Assembly: GCF_014203355.1 (NCBI RefSeq)
Contig: NZ_JACHIR010000001.1
Span: 2,854,038 to 2,918,037, forward strand
Reading direction: 5' to 3'
Origin: Kutzneria kofuensis
GTDB lineage: Bacteria > Actinomycetota > Actinomycetes > Mycobacteriales > Pseudonocardiaceae
Length of the DNA: 64,000 bases
The notes under the pieces: generated by a model
Databases searched by the model: none
The model's input: only the letters and a program-made list of their open reading frames with translations
What the model was told of the DNA's origin: nothing
Shown here: positions 46,607-55,579 of the stretch, one piece after another
Layout: every line of letters starts with the position of its first letter
How positions within the stretch are numbered: the first letter of the stretch is position 1
Position numbers and translations under genes: made by a program

Positions 46607-47564
46607 CTACGACTGGGCCCACCGGCCCCGTCGTGCGGGCGGGATGAGAATCGGCTCGACGCCTGGCACGACGCGGGTGGTCAAGGTGCCGAGTTGTTCG
46701 ACGGTGACGGTGACGACGTCGCCGGGTTGCAGGGGGGCGGTGGGCGTTCAATCCCTTGCGGCCCCACAGTTCGGCGAGGCAACCGCCGCCGCAGGTGCCG
46801 GAGCCGAGGACGTCGCCAGGGCGGATCTCGGTGCCGCGGGAGGCGTAGGCGATCATGTCGGCGTAGGAGAACGCCATGGACGACCAGCGGTCCTGCCCCA
46901 GCCGTTCGCCGTTGATCTCGACGGTCATCGTCAGGTCGAACGAGGTGTCGGTGCGCCAGGGTTGCAGCTCGTCGGGGGTGACCAGGACCGGTCCGAGGGT
47001 GGTGGCGGTGTCCTTGCCCTTGGTGGGGCCGAGCCGGACCTGCATCTCGGCGAACTGGACGTCGCGGGCGGACCAGTCGACGAGGATGGTGTAGCCGGCG
47101 ACGTAGGCGTCGGCGTCGTCGGGGTGGATGTCGCGGCCGGCGCGACCGATGACGGCGGCGACCTCCAGCTCCAGGTCGAACATCCGGCTGCCGGGCGGTA
47201 CGGGGACGTCGTCGGCGGGGCCGAGGATCGCGTAGGGGTTGGTGAAGTAGAACGCGGGTGCCTCGTACCAGCGTTCGGGGACGGCCGCGTCGGTTCCGCC
47301 GAGTCTGGAGACACCTTCGACGTGCCGTTCGAAGGTCATGAAGTCCCGCACAGCGGGAGGATCGGGGATCGGCGCGCGCAGCCGAAGGTCGCCGACCGCC
47401 CGGGTCGCGGCAGGCGCGGCCAGGGCCTGCTCCCCGGCCGCCCGTAGAGCACCGGCGCGCAGGAGGCCGAGCATCGTGACGCCGCGACCGAGGGGATGGA
47501 CCTGGCCGTGGTGGATGACGCCGACCCGATCACCGTCGTCGTCGGCGTAGGTCACGAACCGCAC
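46607..47564 (-). pseudogene. FAH-family hydrolase with a frameshift in a G6 run
   Basis: GTG at 47564 begins VRFVTYADDDGDRVGVIHHG. The FAH core reads RDFMTFERHVEGVSRLGG, FDLELEVAAVIGRAGRDIHP (metal Glu-x-Glu), YVAGYTILVDWSARDVQFAE (Asp) and GSGTCGGGCLAELWGRKGLN. After KGLNAHRPP the frame breaks at the six-G run 46732-46737. In the next frame LQPGDVVTVTVEQLGTLTTR runs to a stop at 46607. Restored, the enzyme is about 320 residues. FAH-family enzymes cleave or hydrate ring-opened dioxo acids. Sequencing error in the homopolymer is a real alternative to mutation. Confidence 0.8.
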
Positions 47565-47578
47565 AGTCGTGCTTCCCT

Positions 47579-48539
47579 TCAGACTGAGGTATGCATCGGG
47601 CGGCCGAGCCAGGCGATCGTGTCCCCGAAGGCGGCGGTCACGTCGAGGCCCCGGCCGGCGTGGTCGGCGTAGGCGCGGTGCAGGTTGAGCACGATCCGTT
47701 CGGCGTCGGCCCAGCCCGTGAACTCGCCCAGGTCGACCTGGCGGGCGGCCTGCAAGGGCGTCAGCCCCCCGGGAGAGCCCGTCCTGGGCGGCGTCGAGGA
47801 TGAGCCGGTAATAGCGGCGGTGCTCGTCCAGGACCCGAGTGATGTCGGCGCCGGTGAGGACCGGGCCGTGGCCGGGGACGACGACGTCGGGTTGCAGGGA
47901 CTCCAGCCAGTCGACCGCGGCGAGGGCCCCATCCACCGAGCCCATGAAGACCAGCGGGGTGAGTCCGGCGAACACCAGGTCGCCGGAGAACAGCACGCGT
48001 TCGTCGGGCAGCCAGGCGATCAGATCTCCGGTGGTGTGCGCCGGGCGACCGGGGTGCAGCAGCTCGATCCGCCGAGCTGCGACGTGCAGGGTGAGTGCGG
48101 AGCCGGCCGAGATGTCGGGCAGCCGGCGGGTCACCGGCCCCCAGACCGGGACCGGGTTCCACAGCGGTGGGCAGCCGTCGATGATCGGGTCGGCCTGAAG
48201 CCCTTCCCGCATCCGGCTGTGCCCGACGATCACTGTCGTGGAGGGGAGGAGGCTGTTGCCGTAGGTGTGGTCACCGTGCTGATGGGTGTTCACCGCCAGC
48301 CGGACGGGCGCCCCGCCGGTGGCCGTGTCCACGGCGTCGAGAAACCGGCGGGTGCGAGCCGCGGTGGCACAGGTGTCGATCATCAGGATCCCGTCGTCGC
48401 CGGCCACCACGCCGGCGTTGTTGACCCACCAGGTCCCGTCCGGCTGCACCCAGGCGTGGATCCCGGGAAGCAACTCCTCGAGTTCCGCCGCGTCCGCTGT
48501 GGGAGCAGGAGCAGAGTCCGTGTCCGGGGCGTCGGTCAT
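47579..48539 (-). pseudogene. metallo-beta-lactamase-fold hydrolase with a frameshift in a C6 run
   Basis: ATG at 48539. Motifs: LAVNTHQHGDHTYGNSLLPS (His-x-His-x-Asp-His), PAHTTGDLIAWLPDERVLFS, GDLVFAG (Asp) and VVPGHGPVLTGA (His). After AAQDGLSRG the frame breaks at 47765-47770 (six C on the plus strand). The other frame continues LTPLQAARQVDLGEFTGWAD, AERIVLNLHRAYADHAGRGL to a stop at 47579. Restored length is about 320 residues, normal for the family. Zinc hydrolases of this type open lactones or thioesters. Confidence 0.8.
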
Positions 48540-48704
48540 GACCCGGCCCGTCCGTCGTCCTTCACGGTGGCGACGCGGCGGCGACCGTGCTGTTCGTACC
48601 TGGCCAAACGCATGGCAAACCTCAGGATCTGGGTGAGTTGGCACAGACCAAGGCCGCAGGGGGTGGCAGAGCGGGGAGTGCGCCGAGCCCCCGTGGCCAA
48701 GGGG

Positions 48705-49643
48705 TTAGACCGGCGGAGCGACGAATACGCCATGGTCGACGTCGTTGTGCATCTCCTTGGCGATCATCTCGTTCATCGGGTTGGCCGTGCCCCACTGATC
48801 GGCGTTCTCGGGCTTGGTCAGGTCGTAGATGTGCGGGTGCCAGGTGTCCTCGTCCAGCTCTTCGAGCTCGGTGGTGTACTCCACGGTGTTGCCGTGCGGA
48901 TCGAGGAAGTACGTGAAGGTGTTGTCGCCCGCCATGTGCCGTCCGGGGCCCCAGATCTTGGTGGCGCCGGAGCGCAGTAGCCGGCCGGTGCCGCGCATGT
49001 ACTCGTCGATGCCGCGCATCTCGAAGGAGAGGTGTTGCAGGGAGGTGTGCGGGCCGCGGGCAATGGCCACGGAGTGGTGCTGATTGCTGATCCGCATGAA
49101 GTGCATGAGCTCGCCCATGTGCGGGATGCTCATCGTGTCGGACAGCCGGAAGTCGAGGTGCTGCTCGTACCAGGCGCGGGTGGCGTTGATGTCGGTGGAG
49201 TTCAGGACGACGTGCGAGAGACGAACGGGGATGGCCTCCTTCTCCTCGACCCGGCGGTGCTTGCGTGCCTCGACGTCGGCGGAGACCTCGATGGTGCGGC
49301 CGTCGATGTCGAAGAAGCGGAAGCCGTAGCCGCCGCCGGGGGTGTCGAGCTTGCCGGGCTGGGAGATCAACCGCACTCCACCCGCGAGCAGTTGCTCGGC
49401 GAGCGTGTCCACATCGGCCGGGCTCGCGGCACCGTAGGAGATGAGGTCGAGTCGCTTCTCGTCGGCCTTGCGGAGCCGGACGACGTACTGCTCGGGTGAA
49501 CCCTCGGCGGCCAGGAAGGAGATGCCGGAGTCCTCGGCGACCTTGGTCAGGCCCCAGACGCCCGCGTAGAAGTCGAGCTGCTTGTTGTAGTCCGGCACGG
49601 CGAGGTCGACGTGCCGCAGATGGGTGAGTAGACGGTTGGTCAT
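48705..49643 (-). CDS. VOC-family extradiol (catechol 2,3-dioxygenase-like) dioxygenase
   Basis: 312 residues, two tandem VOC modules. The first (HLRHVDLAVPDYNKQLDFYA) is structural. The second carries the likely iron ligands: RLSHVVLNSTDINATRAWYE (His), TSLQHLSFEMRGIDEY (His) and LDPHGNTVEYTTELEELDED (Glu). It should cleave a catechol next to its hydroxyls, the committing step of meta-cleavage. It follows the amidohydrolase_2 gene by 10 bases. The C-terminus WGTANPMNEMIAKEMHNDVD resembles long type I extradiol enzymes. Confidence 0.87.
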   Translation of the reverse strand: MTNRLLTHLRHVDLAVPDYNKQLDFYAGVWGLTKVAEDSGISFLAAEGSPEQYVVRLRKADEKRLDLISYGAASPADVDTLAEQLLAGGVRLISQPGKLDTPGGGYGFRFFDIDGRTIEVSADVEARKHRRVEEKEAIPVRLSHVVLNSTDINATRAWYEQHLDFRLSDTMSIPHMGELMHFMRISNQHHSVAIARGPHTSLQHLSFEMRGIDEYMRGTGRLLRSGATKIWGPGRHMAGDNTFTYFLDPHGNTVEYTTELEELDEDTWHPHIYDLTKPENADQWGTANPMNEMIAKEMHNDVDHGVFVAPPV

Positions 49644-49653
49644 GTCTGGCTCC

Positions 49654-50664
49654 TCAGGTGAGACGCAGCAACGCTGCCGCGTTGCCGCCCCGCACGGCGT
49701 GGAAGAGGGGGTCGGGCAGGTCCTCGACGGCGCGCAGCGCGCCGAGCGGGTCGTCGGTGCCCATGTCGAAGGGGAAGTCCGAGCCGAGCAGCACCCGGTC
49801 GGGACCGGCTACCCGGATCAGTTCGCGCAGGACGTGCGGGTCGTGGACCAGGGAGTCGAAGTACAGCCGCTTGAGGTAGCTGCTGGGCGGGTGAGCGCAG
49901 CCGCGGGCGTCGGCGCGGGCACGCCAGGCGTGGTCGGAGCGGCCGATGTGGGTGGGCAGGTAACCGCCGCCGTGGGCGGCGACGACGCGTAGCCCGGGAT
50001 GACGGTCCAGGACACCGGAGAAGATGAGGTGGGAGAGGGCGACGGCGTTCTCGGTGGGTTGACCGACGGTGTTGGACAGGTACCAGCGGTCGAGGCGTTC
50101 GTCGAGTGTGCAGCCGAAGGGGTGCAGGAAGAGGATCGCTCCGGTTTCCTCGGCGCGCTTCCAGAACGGTTCGTATGCGGGGTCCGACAGCTCGCGCCCT
50201 GGTGCGTGGCTGGAGATCTCGACACCGCGCAGGCCCAGGCCGAGGGCGTGGTCGAGGGCTTCAACGGCGTGATCCGGGTGCTGGAGCGCGACGAGGCCGA
50301 GGCCGTGCAGTCGTTGCGGGGCTTGCGCGACGTGCTCGGCGATGCCGATGTTGGCCTGTTCCCAGACCGTGCGGGCCAGCGTCTCCTCGGCCCAGTAGTG
50401 GTAATGCGATGGGGAGGGTGAGACCAGCTGGAAGTCGATCCCGGAGGCGTCCATTGCGGCGAGCCGGGCCTGGACGTCGGTCAGTTTCGGGAGGCGGTCG
50501 CGGAGCATCGGGCCGCTGACGGCAAGGGCCTCGGGGCCATTGCGGCGGGCGTCGAGAACGCGGGCGTCGGCCAGAGCGGGGTATCCCGCGACGGCGTCCT
50601 CGATCCGCGGGAGCAGGACGTGCGCGTGCACGTCGATCGTGGGTGCGCTGCCGAGCGGGCTCAC
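49654..50664 (-). CDS. amidohydrolase_2 (ACMSD-like) hydrolase or decarboxylase
   Basis: 336 residues; GTG at 50664 overlaps the monooxygenase stop (GTGA) after GGAGA. Motifs: TIDVHAHVLLP (His-x-His), FQLVSPSPSHYHYWAEETLA, GAILFLHPFGCTLDE (His), VVAAHGGGYLPTHIGRSDHA (His) and VLLGSDFPFDMGTDDP (Asp). This matches the ACMSD/2,6-dihydroxybenzoate decarboxylase-like family, acting on aromatic or ring-opened acids. Position between monooxygenase and dioxygenase genes supports such a role. Confidence 0.85.
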   Translation of the reverse strand: MSPLGSAPTIDVHAHVLLPRIEDAVAGYPALADARVLDARRNGPEALAVSGPMLRDRLPKLTDVQARLAAMDASGIDFQLVSPSPSHYHYWAEETLARTVWEQANIGIAEHVAQAPQRLHGLGLVALQHPDHAVEALDHALGLGLRGVEISSHAPGRELSDPAYEPFWKRAEETGAILFLHPFGCTLDERLDRWYLSNTVGQPTENAVALSHLIFSGVLDRHPGLRVVAAHGGGYLPTHIGRSDHAWRARADARGCAHPPSSYLKRLYFDSLVHDPHVLRELIRVAGPDRVLLGSDFPFDMGTDDPLGALRAVEDLPDPLFHAVRGGNAAALLRLT

Positions 50665-51800
50665 GGGGTCTCCATGATGACGGACATCGTGCGGCCGATC
50701 AGGCCGGGCATGCCGGCGTTCCCGGTGCCGTCCAGCTGCCACTGACCGAGTTGCACCGAGGCCTCGACCACCGTGCGGACACGGTCGATCCGGCGTTCGT
50801 AGAAGCCGGTCAGCAGGGCGTCCAGGGAGCTCCAGTCCTGCTGGCCGCTGAGCATTTCGGCCAGCACGGAGGCGTCCTCCAGCGACATGGCCGCGCCCTG
50901 GGCGAGGGTGGGGGGACAGGCGTGGGCGGCGTCGCCGATCAGGACGACCCGGCCGCGGTGCCAGGAGCCCTCAACGAGCAGCCGGTGGAACCACGTGTAG
51001 TTGACCTTGACCGGGTCGGTGATGCTCGCGGCGATCTCCCGCCAGACGCCGCCGTAGCTCTCGGCCAGCCGGCGCATCTCCTCCGCGTAGGAGGCGGGGT
51101 CGACGGCAGCGCGGTCGCGGTTGGCCTCCACGAGGTAGGCGTACATGGTGTGCCGGCTTGTGGGGCAGTAACCGGCGATGTAGCAGGGGCCGCCGTAGAT
51201 CAGGGCGGAGTGCTCCACGCTCTCGGGGCGGTGCGTGGCGACGCGCCAGATGGCCATGCCCGTCGGTTCGGGCTTGTCGTCGATGCCGATCATGGCGCGG
51301 GTGGCGGAGTTGAGTCCGTCGGCGGCGATGACGAGGTCGTAGCGCCCCTCGGTGCCGTCGCCGAAGCGGACGGTGACGCCGTCCTCGTCCTGGGTCAGCT
51401 CGTTCGCGGCGGTGCCGAGGCGGACGGTCGCGCCGCTGGCGCGGACGGCCTCGCACAGGATCTGCTGAAGCTGCGCCCGCTGCATGCCGGCGGTCGCGGG
51501 CAGATCCTCGCCACCTGTGCGGGCGTCCTCGTGGACGAAGAGCATCGTCCCGTCGGGCGCGGCCAGGCCGATGGCGTTGAAGGGGTAACCGGCCTCCTGG
51601 ACCTCGTCCCATACGCCCAGTTCGCGCAGGACGCGCAGTGCGTTGCCCTGCAGGGTGATGCCGGAGCCGAGGACGTTCCAGTCGGGTTGGGCCTCGATCA
51701 GGTCCACGGTGATGCCTGCCCGCCGGAGCAGGATGGTCACGGCGTTGCCGGACGCGCCACCGCCGATGACGAGAACTTTGCGAGGACAGGGATCTGTCAT
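50661..51800 (-). CDS. FAD-dependent aromatic monooxygenase (class A)
   Basis: 379 residues; ATG at 51800 after AGGAGA. The FAD site reads KVLVIGGGASGNAVTILLRR, the second motif is YDLVIAADGLNSATRAMIG (DG) and the third is GRVVLIGDAAHACPPTLAQG (GD). This is the salicylate/hydroxybenzoate hydroxylase type, which adds a hydroxyl to an aromatic acid with NAD(P)H and O2. It would prepare the catechol for the dioxygenase. It lies 89 bases after the FAH gene and overlaps the amidohydrolase gene. Confidence 0.88.
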   Translation of the reverse strand: MTDPCPRKVLVIGGGASGNAVTILLRRAGITVDLIEAQPDWNVLGSGITLQGNALRVLRELGVWDEVQEAGYPFNAIGLAAPDGTMLFVHEDARTGGEDLPATAGMQRAQLQQILCEAVRASGATVRLGTAANELTQDEDGVTVRFGDGTEGRYDLVIAADGLNSATRAMIGIDDKPEPTGMAIWRVATHRPESVEHSALIYGGPCYIAGYCPTSRHTMYAYLVEANRDRAAVDPASYAEEMRRLAESYGGVWREIAASITDPVKVNYTWFHRLLVEGSWHRGRVVLIGDAAHACPPTLAQGAAMSLEDASVLAEMLSGQQDWSSLDALLTGFYERRIDRVRTVVEASVQLGQWQLDGTGNAGMPGLIGRTMSVIMETP

Positions 51801-51889
51801 GGGGTCTCCTGTGAGGGGGCCGCACGGCGTCGGGCGGCAAGGGCGGGGCCGGGGCACGGCTATCGGGGCCTCCCGGCCGTTTCAGGCCG

Positions 51890-52927
51890 CTACTTGACGG
51901 CGATGGGGTCGTCCGGAGCGCCGACGGCTGCCGCTTCCTGCGCGACACAGCGGGTGCGCTGGGCGCCGAGCCCGGTGATCGAGCCGTCCATCACATCGCC
52001 GTCGCGCAGCAGCCGGCCCCGGTGAATGCCATTCCCTGCCGGGCTGCCGGTCAGAACCAGGTCGCCGGGAAGCAGTCGGGCGGTCTGGGAAATGTACGAG
52101 ACGATCCGCGCCACGCCGAAGATCATGTCCTTTGTGGACTCATTTTGCATGGTCTTCCCGTTGAGCTTGAGGGTGACCTGAAGGTCCGACGGGTCGGCGA
52201 CCGACCCTGCCGGGACGATCCACGGACCCAGCGGAGTGAAACCGGGGGCGTTCTTGCTACGCAGCCAATCGGTGCCGATGGGGGGCATGTCCCGGCGGAA
52301 GACGGTCGCGCGGTCGGTGAGGTCATTGGCGATCGTGTACCCCGCCACGTGGTCCAGGGCTTGCTCCACGGTGACCTGGTAGGCGGGACGGGAGATCACC
52401 GCGGCCAACTCCAGTTCCCAGTCGGGCTTTTCGGCCCACGCGGGAAGCACCACATCGTCGTAGGGACCGCTGATCGAGGCCGGCAGGCCGATGAAGACGT
52501 ACGGCAGGTCCTCGGCGGCCCGCTTGTCCATGATCGCCGCGATCTCGGCGCGGGCCTCCTCGACGGTGCGCCGGTCGTCCGGGGCGCGCTGCGCGACCCC
52601 CAGGTCGATCACGTGCTGCCGGTAGTTGGCGCCCGACTGGAAGATTTGCCGGGGCTCGAGGGGCGCGTGCACCATCAGGCCCGCCAGCGGCCGCCAGTCG
52701 CCCGCCGGATCCGCCACGAGGGAGTGCAGAATTGACAGCTGCTCGTCCCAGCGCTCCAAGAGTTCCAGCGTGGTCAGTGTGGGCTCGCCCAGTGCCGTGC
52801 CCAGGTCGAGGACCCGGCCGTCCGGCACCACGAGGCCAGGGAACCTGACCCCGCCCGGAGCCGAAAGGGTACCGATGGCGAACGGGCCGGAGAAGGGGAC
52901 CGACGCGGCTGTGGATGTCACGGACAT
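51890..52927 (-). CDS. fumarylacetoacetate hydrolase family protein
   Basis: 345 residues, ATG at 52927 with GGGAGGACATGTCCG-like spacing (GGAGGA upstream). Motifs: IFQSGANYRQHVIDLGVAQR, KPDWELELAAVISRPAYQVT (metal Glu-x-Glu), VAGYTIANDLTDRATVFRRD (Asp) and LLPGDLVLTGSPAGNGIHRG. It is a full-length FAH-family enzyme, first gene of the aromatic operon. It acts on a 2,4-dioxo or 2-oxo-enoate ring-cleavage product; hydrolase or hydratase cannot be told apart here. Confidence 0.87.
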   Translation of the reverse strand: MSVTSTAASVPFSGPFAIGTLSAPGGVRFPGLVVPDGRVLDLGTALGEPTLTTLELLERWDEQLSILHSLVADPAGDWRPLAGLMVHAPLEPRQIFQSGANYRQHVIDLGVAQRAPDDRRTVEEARAEIAAIMDKRAAEDLPYVFIGLPASISGPYDDVVLPAWAEKPDWELELAAVISRPAYQVTVEQALDHVAGYTIANDLTDRATVFRRDMPPIGTDWLRSKNAPGFTPLGPWIVPAGSVADPSDLQVTLKLNGKTMQNESTKDMIFGVARIVSYISQTARLLPGDLVLTGSPAGNGIHRGRLLRDGDVMDGSITGLGAQRTRCVAQEAAAVGAPDDPIAVK

Positions 52928-52961
52928 GTCCTCCCGATTGCGATGTCACCAATCTGCCGCG

Positions 52962-52975
52962 TAGATTGCAATCTA
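52962..52975. promoter_or_regulatory. LysR-type operator in the divergent aromatic promoter
   Basis: TAGATTGCAATCTA is a perfect 14-bp palindrome between the divergent FAH and LysR genes. A related half-site (GATTGCGATGTC) lies at about 52936. T-N11-A spacing around ATTGCAAT suits LysR proteins. Confidence 0.7.
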
Positions 52976-53049
52976 GGAAATCGATTCCCTGGATCGTCTT
53001 GATCCATGGCACAAATACCGTACGTTCCGACTTCGCACTGGGATGCTCC

Positions 53050-53985
53050 GTGAATCTGGCCAGCCTGGACCTCAACCTCGTCGTCGCCCTGCGTGCTCTG
53101 CTGGAGGAGCGCAACGTCACCAAGGCGGGGCGGCGCATCGGGCTCAGCCAGCCCGCCATGAGTGCCGCCCTGGCCCGACTGCGACGTCATTTCGACGACG
53201 ATCTGCTCTCTCGGGCCGGCGGACGCTACGAACTGACCGCCCTCGGCTTGGCTCTCCTGGACCGCACCGCTACCGCCTGCGACATACTGGAGCGCGTCTT
53301 CGCCAGCCAGGCCGATTTCGACCCCGCCCGTGAGGAGCACGAGTTCACCCTGATCGCCTCCGACTACGCGGTGGCCGTCTTCGGTGCCGAACTCGCCCGC
53401 ACCATCCATGCCGAGGCGCCAGGCATCCGGCTCCGGTTCAAACAGGCACCGACGGAAATCATCGACGACTCCGGGGAGTTGCTGAGCACCGTCGATGGAC
53501 TGCTGATGCCACACGGGATCATTCGCGGCTTCCCCGCGGTCGATCTCTACCGGGACAGCTGGGTCTACCTCGTCGCCGACGACAACCCCGAGGTCGGCGA
53601 GCAGCTCACCCTCGACGACCTGGCCCGGCTACCGTGGGTGACGTACCAGCGCACCTACGACGCGCCCGCGGCTCGCCAGATCGGCCTGCTCGGCATCGAG
53701 CCACACGTGGAGATCTCCGTGGACAGCTTCCAGCTGATGCCCCTGCTGGTCGCGGGCACCCGCAGGGTGGCCCTCATCCAGCAACGTCTCGCCGAGCGGC
53801 TGGCCGGGTTCGTCCCAGTCCGCGTCATGGCACCGCCCTACGACGCCGTGCCACTCCAGGAAGCCCTGTGGTGGCACCCGGTGCACACACACGACGCGGC
53901 GCACATCTGGCTGCGCGAGACGGCGACCAGGGTCGGCGAGGCCGTCGAGGCCGATCGGCCCACGATCTCCAGTCCGCCGATTTAA
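53050..53985 (+). CDS. LysR-family transcriptional regulator of the aromatic operon
   Basis: 311 residues from a GTG at 53050. The DNA-binding domain reads LDLNLVVALRALLEERNVTK, AGRRIGLSQPAMSAALARLR. The effector domain reads EFTLIASDYAVAVFGAELAR and TRRVALIQQRLAERLAGFVP. This resembles NodD/PcaR-like LysR proteins. It is divergent from the ring-cleavage operon with a palindrome between, so it probably activates that operon with a pathway intermediate. An earlier in-frame ATG at 52915 would overlap the divergent gene and was rejected. Confidence 0.88.
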   Translation: MNLASLDLNLVVALRALLEERNVTKAGRRIGLSQPAMSAALARLRRHFDDDLLSRAGGRYELTALGLALLDRTATACDILERVFASQADFDPAREEHEFTLIASDYAVAVFGAELARTIHAEAPGIRLRFKQAPTEIIDDSGELLSTVDGLLMPHGIIRGFPAVDLYRDSWVYLVADDNPEVGEQLTLDDLARLPWVTYQRTYDAPAARQIGLLGIEPHVEISVDSFQLMPLLVAGTRRVALIQQRLAERLAGFVPVRVMAPPYDAVPLQEALWWHPVHTHDAAHIWLRETATRVGEAVEADRPTISSPPI

Positions 53986-54540
53986 GAGCGCGTCTTGAAA
54001 CGTGGTCGAGGTAGGAGGCGTCGCGCTGCTGAAGGTGCACGAGGAGGCCGACACGGTCCGCGCCGAGGCCGACATCCATGGTGTGCTTGCTCTGATGGAC
54101 ACCAGCTTGTCCCCTGATGAAGACCGAAGCGAGACCGTCGCGAACGGTCTGCATGCTACCCTTTCCCTTTGCGCCGTCTCCTTACGCGACTTCGAACCGG
54201 CCTCAAAAACCGAGATGGCCAAGCCCTGCCAGATTTAGATCGCCGTATCGCGCGAGCAATTTCCAGTATCACACTTACTTGCCCAGAACACGACGCTGGC
54301 GCTCCATGTTTGGTACCTGTTTACGTACCGCCAGAGACTCCGCTCGATCGCGTCGGATAAATTCGGTCCGTGACTCTATCTTGAGACCGGAGAAATTGCC
54401 TACAAGAATGCGTGACTCCCGAGGACGAAGCGATTGGCCGCGAGATGATCGGCAAGCCCCTGCGCGGACCACCACACATCGGCAGTGCCGACGTCGAGGT
54501 GGCGGGCCGGTGCCACGAACATCGCCAAATCTCTGCGACA
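53986..54540. other. 555-bp gap without a recognisable gene
   Basis: AT content is higher around 54230-54420. A 78-codon plus-strand frame (54002-54238) reads VEVGGVALLKVHEEADTVRA but has no ribosome site and no family I recognise. The region looks like a rearrangement scar between the aromatic and SDR loci. Confidence 0.4.
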
Positions 54541-55389
54541 TCACGGCCGAGACGCACTCCGACGGCCAAACTCTTTCCCGGCCTTGATTCCCCCGTCAAC
54601 CAAGATGTCGACCCCGGTCAGATAGCCGGGCGCTTCGCTTGCACAGAACGCGAGAACAGCCGCGACCTCCTCGGGCTTGCCGAATCGCTTGATTGCCGCC
54701 GCCTTCACCAGGTCGCCAGCACCGTGGTTCTCCTCAAGACGCCCCATCGCGGTATCAAAGCTCCCGGGAGAGACAGAAACGACCCGCGCTCCCCGCTCGC
54801 CGAACTCGGCCGCAAGGAACCGGCTATACCAGTGGACGAAGTTCTTGCTGATCGCGTAGGCCAGTCCGGGCTTCAGCTTCCGGCCGACGAACCTCGCGCG
54901 ACTGACGACCGCCTTCTCGAAGTCATCGGGTCGTTTCTCAGCAAGACGGAAAGCACGGAGCGGCACAAAGAACTTGGGAATGCCATATCCGGCGGTTGAT
55001 GCCACATTGACGAGCGCGTCACCATCCGCAGTCCGGGCGAGGAATGCCCGCGCAATGTTGACGGTGCCGGTTGCGTTGATGCGAGCAATGCGTTCAGCCG
55101 TACCCATGTGCGGACTGATTCCAGCGGAATGGACTACTGCGCGAACGCGACTTCCGTCAGACTCCGCGTGCTGAAACAGCTGCTCGACGGATGCCTTGTC
55201 GGTGATGTCGCAAACCACTCCAATTGCTTCAACTCCGGCCATGGCCAGCTCGCGCACCGCATCATCGAGGCGCGTCCGGTCAAGGTCTGCCAGCACGATC
55301 CGGTGATCGTGACCCATGAGCCTTGCCGTTGCCAGCCCCATTCCACCGGTACCGCCGGTGATGACCGCAGTGGGGTGTGTAGTCGACAT
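54541..55389 (-). CDS. short-chain dehydrogenase/reductase
   Basis: 282 residues; ATG at 55389 with GAGGATC upstream. The Rossmann start is AVITGGTGGMGLATARLMGH; VVHSAGISPHMGTAER is the NAG-like motif. The catalytic Tyr-x3-Lys is GLAYAISKNFVHWYSRFLAA, and the C-terminus is APGYLTGVDILVDGGIKAGK. NAD(P)-dependent oxidoreductase of an alcohol or ketone; the substrate is unknown. The P450 and ferredoxin remnants next to it suggest a former terpenoid or steroid oxidation set. A palindromic operator-like site lies 175 bases upstream. Confidence 0.87.
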   Translation of the reverse strand: MSTTHPTAVITGGTGGMGLATARLMGHDHRIVLADLDRTRLDDAVRELAMAGVEAIGVVCDITDKASVEQLFQHAESDGSRVRAVVHSAGISPHMGTAERIARINATGTVNIARAFLARTADGDALVNVASTAGYGIPKFFVPLRAFRLAEKRPDDFEKAVVSRARFVGRKLKPGLAYAISKNFVHWYSRFLAAEFGERGARVVSVSPGSFDTAMGRLEENHGAGDLVKAAAIKRFGKPEEVAAVLAFCASEAPGYLTGVDILVDGGIKAGKEFGRRSASRP

Positions 55390-55563
55390 GTTGATCCTCG
55401 TCGTTGAGATCGGAGTCTCGATATCAAGTGCATCCTTGCCCAGCCCTGCCATCGCCGCCCAGTTGACCGGGGAGGAGCTACCCGATCCGGTCGTGCCGGC
55501 CAGCGTTCAGCGTCGTTCTCGGGACGGTGACCGATCGTCACGTGTCGGCCTCTGAACGAGCCA

Positions 55564-55576
55564 CTGAAAGTTTCAA
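55564..55576. promoter_or_regulatory. operator-like palindrome CTGAAAGTTTCAA, site 3
   Basis: Differs from sites at 34230 and 44374 only in the last base. It lies between the divergent SDR gene and the P450 remnant. Confidence 0.55.
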
Positions 55577-55579
55577 TGT

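Noticed and set aside
45351-48644. A single 1,097-residue fusion of metallo-beta-lactamase-fold, FAH and amidohydrolase domains
   Set aside because: The continuity arises because two one-base frameshifts remove the stops. Each domain has its own start with ribosome site, and the true C-termini continue in the other frame.
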